Origin: Melieria omissa
Taxonomy: Eukaryota > Arthropoda > Insecta > Diptera > Ulidiidae
Direction of reading: 5' to 3'
DNA length: 64,000 bases
Assembly (NCBI GenBank): GCA_963971225.1
Contig: OZ020270.1
Location: 25,543,123-25,607,122 of the forward strand
Shown here: one piece after another, positions 40,491 to 51,142 of the stretch
How positions within the stretch are numbered: the first letter of the stretch is position 1
How the letters are laid out: every line of letters begins with the position of its first letter
Notes under the pieces: generated by a model
What the model was told of the DNA's origin: nothing
Databases searched by the model: none
The model's input: only the letters and a program-made list of their open reading frames with translations
Program-made: the position numbers and the translations under genes

Positions 40491-43350
40491 TCTGCACCAC
40501 TCCATCGCTGCCTCGGCAGCTCTTCTTCTTCGCCTGGCACAAACCGGCGAAGAAATCGCGCTGATCCAAGAACCCTGGATCGTCAATGGTCGGGTTTGCG
40601 GACTCAGCCTCGATGGTTATCGGGCTGTCTATATCGCAGGACAAGGTAATCCCAGATCCTGCATCCTCATAAAGAACAATTTTAATTCTTTTCTTCTCCC
40701 CAGGTTCAGCGACGCGGATAATGTGACGGTGGCTGTCACTATTGGTGGCGTAGCGACCTGGGTCGCCTCTTGTTACATGGCGCATGACCACGGCTCCACA
40801 CCGCCGCACGACAAGGTGAGGCTACTGGTTTCAGAGGCCTCCCGGAGCCACGTTCCTGTCATCATCGGTGCGGACGCCAATGCCCACCACGAGATGTGGG
40901 GCAGCACCGACAACAACGAGTGGGGTGAGTCTCTTTTTGATTTTATCCTTGCGCACAATCTAGTCATTGTCAATAGGGGTGACGAACCAACCTTCCTTAC
41001 CTCCAATCGGAGGGAAGTCCTCGACATCACTCTTGTCAATGGCCATTTAGTTAACCGTCTTAATAATTGGAGGGTATCACATGAGTGTTCTTTCTCTGAT
41101 CACAGGTACATCTGCTTCACGATTTGTGATCACGATCCCTACGACGGTGCGGATCCTGATCACTATATCAATAGGAAGCGCACTGACTGGGTTAAATTTC
41201 GGGCCTGCATCGAAGCGGGCGCAAATGCTATCCCTTCCGTTCTTGTCAACTGCACGGACATCGAACGTGCGGTTGGCTCCGTTACTTCTCTTTTAAATTC
41301 TGCTGCCAAGGCTGCCTGCGTCCCCCTGACACCGAGAGGTAAACCAAAGCCCCGGTGGTGGAACCAGGAGATTGCGGAACTCTGCAAGCAATGCCGCAAA
41401 CTTTTTAACAGGGCCAAAGTCTCCAATGACTGGGCCCCCTACAAATGTAAGCATAGGGAATTCAAATATGCCATCAGGAAAGCCAAAAGGGTGAACTGGA
41501 GAAGTTTTTGTGAAAATATCGAAAGCTCCTCCGAGACCAGCAGACTTCGTAGGATACTCAGCTCCTCTCCCAGGCACCTGGACTGTATTCAGAGTCCTCA
41601 GGGTGGCTGGACGACTTCGGGGGCTGACACGCTGGAAGTTCTGCTTGACACTCACTTTCCTGGAAGTGCATCCTTCATCGACCACGACCACAGTCCTCCT
41701 GAGGTCGACCAGGTCCTCACAGTTTCTCCTCCAACTTGGCTGACCCATTCCCATCTACAGTGGGCCATCAAGACCTTCGATCCATTCAAGTCCCGAGGAC
41801 CGGATGGCATCATTCCAGCCGACATCCAACACAGCGCTGAGGCAATAATGCCTCGGCTGCTACGCATATACAACGCTTGTCTGGATCTCTCCTACATTCC
41901 CCTCAGTTGGAGAGAATCCAGAGTGGTTTTCATTCCTAAGGCGGGGAAGTCGTCCCATGTTAAGGCTAAGGACTACAGGCCCATCTGCCTATCCTCTTTC
42001 CTTCTCAAAACCTTCGAAAGGGTTCTAGATCACCAAATCAGGAACTCTATCGATCCGTCTCTCCTTTCTCAGTCGCAACATGCCTACACTAGGGGCAAGT
42101 CTGTCGAAACTGCTTTACACTCGCTTCTCGAGACGGTCGATAGATCTCTCGTGCACAAGGAGTACACTCTGACAGCGTTCCTCGATATTGAAGGGGCCTT
42201 TAACAACGTCTGTCCACAGGCGGTCGTTAGGGCACTCTTCAATCTGAACCTGGACTCAAAGCTAATCAGATTTGTCGAGAGCCTGCTCAGTATGCGTGTT
42301 GTCAGCGCCTCTATTGGAAACACTCGCATCAAGCGCGTGGTCAGGAGGGGCACACCGCAGGGCGGCGTGCTTTCTCCTCTGATCTGGAATCTGGCAGTAA
42401 ACTCTCTCTTACACCGGCTGGACAATACTGGTTGCAGAATTGTCGCGTACGCGGACGACATTGCGATTGCAGTCTCCGGAAAATATTTCTCCACTCTCTC
42501 TGAGAGACTTGGTTATGCACTAAGGATTCTATCCCAATGGTGCCGTGAATTTGGCCTTGACGTCAATCCCTCCAAAACCGAGGTCATGCTCTTTAGCAGG
42601 AAGTACAAGATACCTCGGTTCGTACTTCCCACTCTGAACGGCGTTAGACTTAACCTCAGCAACAATGTTAGGTATCTTGGTCTAATACTTGACTCTAAAC
42701 TGAATTGGAAGGCCAACATTGCTGAAAGGGCGCGGAAAGCCTCGTGTGCTCTCTACTGCTGTAAACGAGCTTTAGGCGCAAGATGGGGACTCCAACCTCG
42801 TGTTGTGTCGTGGCTTTACTCGGCAGTGGTTGAGCCAAACCTCCTTTACGGTGCCGTCTTTTGGTGGCCGGCCATTAGCAAGGCGGTCAACCTGAAACCT
42901 CTTGACAAAGTCAGGAGAGTGGCGGCCCTTTTGGTTACAGGGGCTCTCCGTACTACACCCACCAAAGCACTGTACACCCTCCTCCACTGGCTCCCAACTG
43001 CACAACGGGTCAAATTACACGCGAAGTGTTCTGCAGTCAGACTTCACGCGATTTCCCGCTGGGCTAGATCGGATCTTGGTCATTTCAGGATTCTTATTGA
43101 GGACTGCTCGATGCCCACCGGCATCGACCTCATTAGCTCCCCTATCAAGCCTGATCACGGCTTCACTATACGCATCCCTCATAGAGATGAATGGACAGGT
43201 AACGAACTAGCGACCGATGACTCCATCAACTCCTTTACCGACGGCTCCAAATTGGACAACAAGGTTGGCTGCGGGTTTTTCTGCAGCCAACTGGGGCTTC
43301 GACTGTCCTTCTGCTTCCTGATCACTGCAGTGTCTTCCAGGCGGAGGTAA
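40465..43350 (+). CDS. LOA-1 ORF2 endonuclease-reverse transcriptase, 961-residue open frame
   Basis: The frame starts at MMVQIVQINLHHS, overlapping ORF1 by 26 bases. The APE-type endonuclease spans about residues 1-220 (catalytic Glu in LIQEPWIV, GADANAHHEMWG, FSDHRYI). RT spans about 420-760 (VFIPKAGKSS, FLDIEGAFNN, GTPQGGVLSPL, and the catalytic AYADDIAIA). An RNase H begins (FTDGSKLDN) but the frame leaves it near 43285. No stop or shift is seen before that point, so this is the best preserved coding sequence of the window. Confidence 0.93.
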   Translation: MMVQIVQINLHHSIAASAALLLRLAQTGEEIALIQEPWIVNGRVCGLSLDGYRAVYIAGQGNPRSCILIKNNFNSFLLPRFSDADNVTVAVTIGGVATWVASCYMAHDHGSTPPHDKVRLLVSEASRSHVPVIIGADANAHHEMWGSTDNNEWGESLFDFILAHNLVIVNRGDEPTFLTSNRREVLDITLVNGHLVNRLNNWRVSHECSFSDHRYICFTICDHDPYDGADPDHYINRKRTDWVKFRACIEAGANAIPSVLVNCTDIERAVGSVTSLLNSAAKAACVPLTPRGKPKPRWWNQEIAELCKQCRKLFNRAKVSNDWAPYKCKHREFKYAIRKAKRVNWRSFCENIESSSETSRLRRILSSSPRHLDCIQSPQGGWTTSGADTLEVLLDTHFPGSASFIDHDHSPPEVDQVLTVSPPTWLTHSHLQWAIKTFDPFKSRGPDGIIPADIQHSAEAIMPRLLRIYNACLDLSYIPLSWRESRVVFIPKAGKSSHVKAKDYRPICLSSFLLKTFERVLDHQIRNSIDPSLLSQSQHAYTRGKSVETALHSLLETVDRSLVHKEYTLTAFLDIEGAFNNVCPQAVVRALFNLNLDSKLIRFVESLLSMRVVSASIGNTRIKRVVRRGTPQGGVLSPLIWNLAVNSLLHRLDNTGCRIVAYADDIAIAVSGKYFSTLSERLGYALRILSQWCREFGLDVNPSKTEVMLFSRKYKIPRFVLPTLNGVRLNLSNNVRYLGLILDSKLNWKANIAERARKASCALYCCKRALGARWGLQPRVVSWLYSAVVEPNLLYGAVFWWPAISKAVNLKPLDKVRRVAALLVTGALRTTPTKALYTLLHWLPTAQRVKLHAKCSAVRLHAISRWARSDLGHFRILIEDCSMPTGIDLISSPIKPDHGFTIRIPHRDEWTGNELATDDSINSFTDGSKLDNKVGCGFFCSQLGLRLSFCFLITAVSSRRR

Positions 43351-44072
43351 TGGCCATATATCAGGCCTCCATCTGGCTTACTCGCGACAGCGCACACAGG
43401 GCAGATGTCCACATTTACTCAGACAGTCAGGCAGCTATCAAGTCGCTCGCAAGGGCGACCACCTCATCTAAGCTGGTCCTGGACTGCCGTGAGTCTCTAA
43501 ACGCCTTAGCCAGACGCTCCAATGTCTCACTACTCTGGGTGCCAGGGCACAGGGGCATCGTAGGTAACTGTGAGGCGGACGAATCAGCCAGAGCGGGTAC
43601 GTTGCTCTCTGGTGCTTCGTCCTTCCTCGCTGTTGGAGCTCCTCTTGCATCAGTTAAACTGATGCTCAAGCAGTTTTACTATAAAATAGCAAACGATTTG
43701 TGGTCTGAGGAACAGACCTGCAACATCTCCCGACAAACCTGGCCAACTTTCAACCTGAAACGGGCAAATCAGCTGCTCAACCTCAGTCGTCACTCGATAA
43801 GTTTAACGGTATCGGTGCTTACGGGACACTGTATCATGGGTAAGCACGCTGAAAGACTGGGTCTGCAATCCAACGACCTATGTCGAGGATGCGGCTCTGA
43901 GGAGGAGGACGAAACCGTTCTCCACCTGCTATGTCAATGTCCTTCTTTAGCCAGAAGAAGATTTAAATTCCTCGGCTCAGCCTTTTTCGTTAGTCTAACT
44001 GGACTATCTCCTCTGAATATCAGGGACATAGCCAGATTCATTATGGAATCTTCATGGTTCCAGGCGCGTTAA
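43285..44072 (+). pseudogene. LOA-1 RNase H and C-terminus, in a shifted frame
   Basis: The frame from about 43290 (Met at 43350) gives the acidic residues of RNase H after a one-base shift relative to ORF2: YSDSQAAIKSL, then LLWVPGHRGIVGNCEADESAR. A C-terminal Cys-rich finger follows (DLCRGCGSEEEDETVLHLLCQC). This is the tail normally fused to ORF2; a single frameshift separates it. Confidence 0.88.
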
Positions 44073-44180
44073 GGGGGAGTCGCGCCATACACTGTGGTAT
44101 CACAACGGGCCAATAGTTGTGCCTACGTGAGCTTTTTCACATTGAAGGCTGCCACTCCAACCTAACCTAATTTTTTTTTG

Positions 44181-45175
44181 TGTTTTCAAATTGCTGTTTA
44201 AAAACCGTATCCTAAAAAATGTTCAGCCTGAAAAGAAACTTTCATTGTTTACATTTGAAGTTTGAAAAAAAACGAAGCTTAAAAACAGGAACAACCCACC
44301 AAGCAAAATGTGAGAAATAAGCAACTATTGTCAGTGCCAACAAATTGGCGACTCACCGATTAATTGGCACGGCGACAAATTACAAAAACACCTTGTTTTC
44401 TAGTACTTTGAAATATCGAATTGAACTATGTTTTGTATTTCAGTGAGATTGATCGTAATTGAAAAATTTTTATTCATTCGTCAACGGTTGATTCAAGCCT
44501 AAAACATCAAACACCAAAACTATAAGTATGATGAGTTCATTGCGGAAAATATACATACGGAACTAATACATATTCAGATTTTGAGAATCTAAACCCAAAA
44601 ACCTAAACAAAATACATTTCAATTTTGTTGTCGTAAGAAAATGTTCAAGGGATTTTCTAACAACAGTACGGTAGCACATTTTCAAAGAAGAACGTCAAAA
44701 AGACCTTTAGTGTCAGATGTGCAACATGGCGGCTGGGAAGAAGCTCTACCTCTACCTCTCTACCTACGGCTCTACCTTCTAGTTTTCTATCATGGTCTAT
44801 ACTAGTCTTGAAACTCCTGTAAAATGAATTGGCAGCACTCATATCGAACTTTCACATCAAGACTTTTGGTTGTCACATCAGGACTGTTACCGGCAACATG
44901 TTTCCCACCAAGAAAGATACTGCGCAGATAACGTTGTCTGAGAAAGATTTTGTCGTATGTTCTCGAAAAGTCAATAGGGCATACAACTTTGTTTCCTGAA
45001 GCCCGAAAAATTGCATGGTGAAACTGATTTTATAGGTTTTTTTTTTTGTTATAGCACAAAATTATTCAAGCACAAAAATAGATTTAAATCAAGAAAATTA
45101 AAGTATCAAAATGCTTTTTGATTAATATTCGCTTTAGGAGATTATTTGAAGAAATTTCTTGTTTGCACAAGTATC
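44181..45175. other. unassigned AT-rich region
   Basis: No long frame, no inverted ends and no RNA gene are recognised. A ctctacc-rich stretch at 44742-44782 is the only compositional oddity. Confidence 0.5.
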
Positions 45176-45177
45176 AG

Positions 45178-46449
45178 GTCAGTCCATAAGTTCGTGCGTT
45201 TTTTTTTCAATAGTTTCAGAATAGTCGCTTTTTGCATACAAAAAATGATTCTGGGTAGATAACGGAATTTTTTAATTTTCTCTGGTGTATTGTGCATTCA
45301 ACAAGTGATTTTAATCGCGGATAGAAGCACGCGTTGTTAAAAATAAAATGGATTCTACGAACGAGTATAAGAGGCATATTTTGTATTTTTATATAAAAGT
45401 GGAAAAAATGCAACAACTGCTGCTGCAGAAATAAACGCAGCTCATTGGGAGAATGTCGTGAATGTATGGACTGCGAAAAAGTGGTTTTACAAATTCCGAA
45501 GTGGTGATTGTGACGCTGAGGATGCCCCACGCTCTGGTCGTCCTGAGGTTCTTAAGTCCGCGCCTTCCTGGAACTCGTGGAAGCAGAGCCAAGTTGAACA
45601 GTCGATTAGATGGCTGGAAGGTTAAATTCATCCCATGGAACAGTTTACAGGCACCTGGTTCAATTGGGTAAGGTTCCAAAGCTTGGAAAATGGGTTCCGC
45701 ATAAACTTCCCGTCGCAAAGAGTGTGAATACAGCAGAGAGTGAATGTGGGTTCTTAGGTGCTGCAGCGGCTTAGAAATTAGAGCTTTTTGACCCGTATTG
45801 TTACTGGGGATGAAAAATGGGTCCTTTACAACAATCTTGTTCACAAACGCCAGTGGTTAGATAAGGTGAATCACCAGATCCAACCCCCAGAGATGGCCTT
45901 CACCCCAAGAAGATTCTCCCGCTTATTTGGTGGGATATAACCGGTGTCGTTTATTTTTATCTGCTGAAACCAAACCAGACGATCACAGCTGATTATTATT
46001 GCCATCAACTATCCAAACTGAATGAAGCACGTGCAAAAAATCGACCGTCTTTAGCCAATAGACGCAAACTTTTGTTTCACTACGACAACGCAAAACCGCA
46101 TACCGCAAGACAGACCTTAGGCAAGCTGAATGAACTCGGATGGGAGCTAATTCCGCATCCACCATACTCTCCGGATATTACACCTTGTAATTATCACCTT
46201 TTCCGCGGACTTCAGTCCCATATGGGTAATAAGAACTACACCTCAAAAGGAGCTATAAAAAGGGATATCGACGCGTATTTCAGCTCCAAGGACAAACAAT
46301 TTTTTGAGCAGAGAATTAAAAATTTGCCTAAACATTGGGGAGACATTGTAAATAATGCAGGAAAATATATTATTGATAAATAAATACTGAAAACTTCCTT
46401 TTTATTTATTTTAAAACCACCTCAGAAAAACGCACGAACTTATGGACAA
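45178..46449 (+). mobile_element. mariner element with decayed transposase
   Basis: The inverted ends share GTCCATAAGTTCGTGCGTTT (from about 45182; reversed up to about 46446). The outermost bases differ between ends, so limits are approximate. About 1.27 kb, mariner size. The transposase is on the plus strand with many frame breaks. Confidence 0.85.
45347..46383 (+). pseudogene. mariner transposase lacking its third catalytic Asp
   Basis: The N-terminus (MDSTNEYKRHILYFYIKVEK) and DNA-binding region (WFYKFRSGDCDAEDAPRSGR) are frameshifted, with several stops between 45420 and 46070; the first Asp is in TGDEKWVLYNN. The last part is clean (46072-46383): HYDNAKPHTARQ with the second Asp, and PYSPDITPCNYHLF where family members have SDYHLF, so the third Asp is Asn (AAT). 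It ends at a normal C-terminus, YIIDK. Confidence 0.88.
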
Positions 46450-46656
46450 CAAAAGCAACTGCAAATATGATTTTATGATAACAAACCATTTAAATATTCA
46501 GTTAGAATAAAAAACGCACATAAATCCTTGTTCCCGGGGTAGTTTTTCATATAAAATAATATTGTTTGGCAAAGGCGGTGATGCTGGCAAATTCGCGAAC
46601 GATTAACAGCTGATTGTTTTTCACCTCCGGGTCATATAGTAAGTAAGTCATATAGT
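46450..46656. other. short flank with tandem tcatatagtaagtaa
   Basis: Two direct copies of tcatatagtaagtaa lie at 46632-46663, at the edge of element A. Nothing else is supported. Confidence 0.5.
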
Positions 46657-47662
46657 AAGTAAATCCTAAGTAGCGCCACTCTTTTTTCGAGCTGTCAGTG
46701 GTACAGAATGTGGCAGTTTTGCCGCAAAGTACAGAATGTGGTAGTGTTACCCCAACGCCATTTTCTGTTGGTTTAGGTAGCAAATGTTTGGCAGAAATGT
46801 TTGAAAGATCAAATATCTTAAGATAACTGGGCAATTACTGTAAAAATACAATAGTTGTTATCATAATTCACTAAAGTAGAGAACATTTGAATACTAATTT
46901 CGATTTTGCCTGCGCACAAATAATTTTATAATGAAAACAATAAACGTTCCGAATCAATATTAATGTAATTTTCTTCTTGTACAAGTTAAAAAGCCCAGAA
47001 CAAAGTTTCTTTTGATAAGTTACTTCAAAACTTTAACGTAATAGTAATGTTGTGCATCTTTATAAATCATAATAAGTGTTAAAAACATGTTTTTATTCAT
47101 TTTTATTGGCAACACAAACGCACGACACGATGATTTAATCAAAACATCATGAATGTGTTTAGGACAACATTTTTGTATTCATTATTCAGTATCTTTCAAG
47201 CGACTGCATTGACTGAAATAATTTAAATGAAATCATAACCATTACAAATATTTCCCATTTAAATACATATCTATATTCACCATCGATAGCAAAAATTGCA
47301 TCCCTGTCTTATAATTATTTTACAACTTTCACCACACACTGATTTTTCACCAATAAATTAAAATTTGTTCATAAATTTTGCTGAAAATCAACTAATTTAT
47401 GGGAATTTCGTTTAACTTTCTTTCCCTGGTGATAGCAATATAAAATATCAGCGCTTCTTATGTAAAATCGTGTTAAATTACATTTAAGGAATTTATGTAA
47501 ACCGCAGTTTTTTCAGTAATTTTCATGTGCACGCAGTACTGTCACACTCTGTACTTGTTCACCACGATTTTGATTTTACACGTGAACAACAATAATTTGA
47601 CAGTTCTTGTCATACAGAATCGACGTCTGGTTGTCAAAGAGTGGCGCTACTAAGGATTTACT
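46657..47662. mobile_element. unassigned TIR element, copy A
   Basis: The ends AAGTAAATCCTAAGTAGCGC (46657 onward) and its reverse ending at 47662 enclose 1 kb of non-coding AT-rich DNA. A copy in reverse orientation (B) starts about 40 bp away at 47702. No target duplication or transposase is identified. Confidence 0.75.
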
Positions 47663-47791
47663 TTGGTTTATAGACTAATTCTATTCTATAAACCTTGTGC
47701 AAAGTAAATCCTAAGTAGCGCGACTCTTTGACAACCAGACGTCGATTCTGTATGACAAGAACTGTCAAATTGTTGTTGTTCACGTGTAAAA
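47574..47791. repeat. large hairpin between oppositely oriented element copies
   Basis: Arms 47574-47673 and 47686-47791 are reverse complements with only a few mismatches and one 6-base insertion (cacaag side), around a 12-base loop. The central stem is ggtttatag / ctataaacc. The arms are the outer parts of copies A and B plus a short shared spacer. Confidence 0.9.
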
Positions 47792-47879
47792 CTGAGCTCA
47801 CCACGGTGGCCGGTCACTAGTGGCAGGATTGCGTGTGCGTGAAAAATACTGAACAAATTGCTGTTTCTATGAATTTCTT

Positions 47880-48126
47880 TGTTTATGCGTATCGTCGCGG
47901 AGCGGTGGAATTAAAAGATAAACGCGTTTGCGGTTTAGGGATTGGGGTCTTTATTCCTTGACTGATGAAAGATGAGTGTGACAATAAATACAGTAAACAT
48001 TAAACGATACACACGGCTGAAGTCGGGGAGCAGAAAATAGGGGGAAACATGAGTACAAAGGGATAAGGAAAGGAAGGGATTAGAGATGGGACCGACAGAT
48101 CACTTAAGACAGCACTCATTTAGCCA
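47880..48126 (-). repeat. BEL/Pao 3' LTR
   Basis: 247 bp, matches 53024-53270 except for two substitutions (gagtacaaag/gactacaaag and gggaccgac/gggatcgac). Confidence 0.95.
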
Positions 48127-49152
48127 TCGCGGCCGCCATTGCATATTGCAATTTATTAAAGTTGCGAAGAGTTGGCGATGAACTGCGGCGGACGGCTGCA
48201 GGATGGGCTGACGGCTGAGGAGTTGTCGTCGATCATCGATGATGGAACCCTGGAGAGTGCGTTGAGAGCCTCCTTGCTGCCATGCGGGATAAACTTGAAG
48301 GCAGCTGCTGCGATGGTCGGCTAGCGTACGATCTGCAAAGGAGGTAGATGTCAGATGATTGGAAATTACAGTATTGGGGCTGCTATCGTGGGAATGAGAA
48401 AACGTGGCTGAGCTGCGGGGTTCGCTTAAGCTACAGCCAAGGGAATATGAAAAGATACATATTTTTACACATTTACACATTTTTGGCTGTATTGCCATTT
48501 CATTTCTTTAGGGAGAATGAGAATTTCGAGCGGGAGTTGTAAGGGGGGGTCGAGAGGTTGCTTATAAACAAAAGCAACTCCGCTCGGGATAAGTATGTGC
48601 TCGTAGGGCTCGAGAGAAGCAAGAGACACGACCGAGGATGTCGGTTTGCTCTTCGAGAGGGTGGTGGCTCTTTGAACCGGAATTGGAACTGTGTGAGCAT
48701 GAGAATTACTGGAGCCGTTCCACCAGAGAGGGAGATCTTATAGATCTTGGAGTTTATACCCGATCAGTCCGACGTCTGCGGGATTTGCGGCTCTTGGAGC
48801 ATGTCGCACTGGAGTGGCGACTGTTCTCTTTTCGGACCCGGGATTGAGTCGGTGCAATGAGGAATTGCGAGGGATTGCAATTTCCGTCAGTTGCTGTGAA
48901 TGTGGACCATGTTTGGCGAACCTTTTTGGGAGACCTCATTAGAGGCGAAAGCCATCCTGCGGATTTGCCGGTTTGAGAATGGGTTTGCAGGAGTGGTGGG
49001 TTCAAAGTGATTTTCCATTATTTCCTGGGGTGGAAACCCTACGGGATTGAGGGCGGCAATCACTTGTGAAAGGGCTTTCTTTAGTTCGGGAAGATTATTT
49101 CGAAGGGCGGGTCCAGTATGCATATGGCGACTTGGTACCTCTGTGGCACATG
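48127..49152 (-). other. BEL/Pao internal remainder, non-coding
   Basis: RT, RNase H and integrase should lie here but none of their motifs is seen. Short minus-strand frames (for example 49222-48887) are of no recognised family. The region may be the joined edges of a large deletion. Confidence 0.6.
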
Positions 49153-49896
49153 TTAAATGCGAAGTAGTGGACCGCTTAATACCCAACCGAATACTGTATG
49201 CTGAGCAAGTAAACTGCCACATACATTTCGGTGGATACCTTCGAGCATGATCTGCGGGATGAGATCACTGCCAATCACCATATCGATCTCCGCTGTCTTG
49301 AAGGGGTTTGGATCAGCGAGATTTAGCATGGCGAAATTTTTCAAATTGGGCGGGTTTATATGAGAAGGTGGGAGCAATTTCGTAAGCTCTTGGAGCACGA
49401 TAGCTTGCACGGGGAGTTTCGTGCTAGTTTGGGGGACTGCCAACGTTAATAAGCAAATGTGATTGGCGTTTTGCACAATCTGACCGCCCATGCCCGAGAT
49501 TTGGAAGGGGGATTTCTCGATTGGCAATTTGAGGCGTTTCTGGACCTTCGAGGAAATTAAGGTACGCTGAGAGGCTTGGTCGATCAACGCTCGCACTTTG
49601 AACAACTTTCCTGCGTGGTCAATAGACACCAGTGCCGTAGGCAGAAGGGATTGGGTGCCATTATTGGAGTGTAAGGCTTGTACTTGGGTCGTACTTTGCC
49701 TGGAAGATGTGCGGGGTTGCGCATCCGAAAGGGGGGAATGAGTAGCAGAGTTGTTGTGCGTTCTTTTTGGAGCTGTTGCGACCTGTGGAGTGGTCGAATG
49801 TGACCGATTGGGAGATTGAGAGGGAGTGGTGCTTCTTCTGGCAATGTACGCACGTAAAATTGCTTGTACAATTTCTAGTGATGTGCGAGGTAGCAA
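49153..49896 (-). pseudogene. BEL/Pao protease region
   Basis: The active-site motif RALIDQASQRTLISS (family ALIDQGSQ, so Ala replaces Gly) and the later DMVIGSDLIPQI motif belong to the BEL/Pao aspartic protease (DUF1758-like). It overlaps the end of gag in another frame; a frameshift near 49670-49890 separates the two. The frame ends ..FGWVLSGPLLRI just where the RT would begin. Confidence 0.88.
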
Positions 49897-51142
49897 AGCA
49901 ATTTACGCAGAGATTGTGCTTCTTAACGTATTTTAATCGACTCTGGGGGGTGAGTCCTTTGAAGTTCTGGCAAGTCCGTATGGGATGATTTGCGTTGCAG
50001 AGTTTGCACGCGAAAACGTTTTTCACTTGAGTGTGATAATTAAGGGATTTGTGTGGCCGATTTGGGAGGACATTGGAAGTCGAGGGCTGTGGTTTTGGCT
50101 TAGCAGGGGGAATGCTATGCAGCCGTTCGAGTACCTCATATCTGCACGTCAGGAACTCATCCATTTGTGACCAGGGTGGCAGATCCTTCCGGGATGTCAA
50201 TGATTGCTCCCATAGAGCAAGTGTCTCTTGGGGCAATTTGGTACAACATATGTAAACCAATAGCGGATCCCAATTGTCAGTGTCTACGGCCTGAGTATTG
50301 AGAATAGATAGAGAATTGTTTATCGTGCTCTGGATCCGCTGTAGTGCCTCACTATTTTCAGTGTGGGCAGGAGCGATATTCAGAAGGGATCGGATTTGTG
50401 TATCAATGAGAATGCGTTTGTTTTCGAAGCGTGATTTTAAAGCTTCCCACGCGAGTCCGAAATTCTCATCGTTTAATGCATATTGCTTTACAATAGCACC
50501 GGCTTTATCTTGCGTCTTGTATCGGAGGTGATACAATTTTTGGGCTGGAGTGAGCTGGGGGTGGTTAATGTAAACCGCGGTAAACATGTCCCGGAAGGAC
50601 GGCCACTGCTCATAGCCCCCAAAAAAGGTTTCGGTATCACAAGGTGGAACTTGTAGGCAAATGAAGGGGGTATTTGCTGGTTCTAGGGGTCGAACCGGTT
50701 CCATATGCGCAGCGGGCTGGGGGGACTGAGTTTGGAACATCTCAATGATGTCCAACATCTGAGCCATGCACAACTCATACTGGTCTGTGCAGGCGTCGAT
50801 TTTTTGCCTAGCCGACTCTTTGAAACCGTCGGGCTGACTGTTGTCTTCCGCAATGAAGACTGCCTCTTGTGCGCGCAAAAGCCTCTCCCATTGGGCTTCA
50901 AGATTTTTCTTAATTTGCTTAATTTGAACCAAGGATTTGGTCAAATCGTCAATGGGAGCCGATGAAAATTGTGTGCATAATAGCACGAGTCTGTCATACT
51001 CGAAAGTAAATTTGGCAACACTGGGATCGGTTGCTTTCGGACTAGAGAGCGAGTTGGAGCGAGTGTTTGGTGGCTCCCGAGTGACAGGAACTGTAAAACG
51101 TGCATTGGCTGTCTTTGGAGATCTGGAGGAAGGAGTCTCCAT
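49661..51142 (-). CDS. BEL/Pao Gag, 493 residues
   Basis: Start at METPSSRSPKTANARF. A DUF1759-like capsid domain spans about residues 170-330 (FFGGYEQWPSFRDMFTAVY, LTPAQKLYHLRYKTQ). Cys/His clusters follow at about 385-445 (CKLCNANHPIRTC, CVNCFATSHITRNC, CVHCQKKHH), the zinc knuckles of BEL Gag. The frame is uninterrupted to residue 440; the last 50 residues are out of frame with the protease region, implying one late shift. Together with young LTRs this suggests a recently mobile, trans-helped element. Confidence 0.9.
   Translation of the reverse strand: METPSSRSPKTANARFTVPVTREPPNTRSNSLSSPKATDPSVAKFTFEYDRLVLLCTQFSSAPIDDLTKSLVQIKQIKKNLEAQWERLLRAQEAVFIAEDNSQPDGFKESARQKIDACTDQYELCMAQMLDIIEMFQTQSPQPAAHMEPVRPLEPANTPFICLQVPPCDTETFFGGYEQWPSFRDMFTAVYINHPQLTPAQKLYHLRYKTQDKAGAIVKQYALNDENFGLAWEALKSRFENKRILIDTQIRSLLNIAPAHTENSEALQRIQSTINNSLSILNTQAVDTDNWDPLLVYICCTKLPQETLALWEQSLTSRKDLPPWSQMDEFLTCRYEVLERLHSIPPAKPKPQPSTSNVLPNRPHKSLNYHTQVKNVFACKLCNANHPIRTCQNFKGLTPQSRLKYVKKHNLCVNCFATSHITRNCTSNFTCVHCQKKHHSLSISQSVTFDHSTGRNSSKKNAQQLCYSFPPFGCATPHIFQAKYDPSTSLTLQ

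Larger units (their letters stand above)
38654..44170 (+). mobile_element. LOA-type LINE (LOA-1), near full length
   Basis: Contains a 5' untranslated region, ORF1 with a DUF4780-like domain, ORF2 with endonuclease and RT, and an RNase H. The 3' end reads ...AACCTAACCTAA followed by a T run; the 5' end follows a similar taa-T run, suggesting a target duplication of about taattttttttt(g). An RNase H domain after RT and the VQINLHHS endonuclease start place it in the R1/LOA/I group, most like LOA. Confidence 0.9.
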
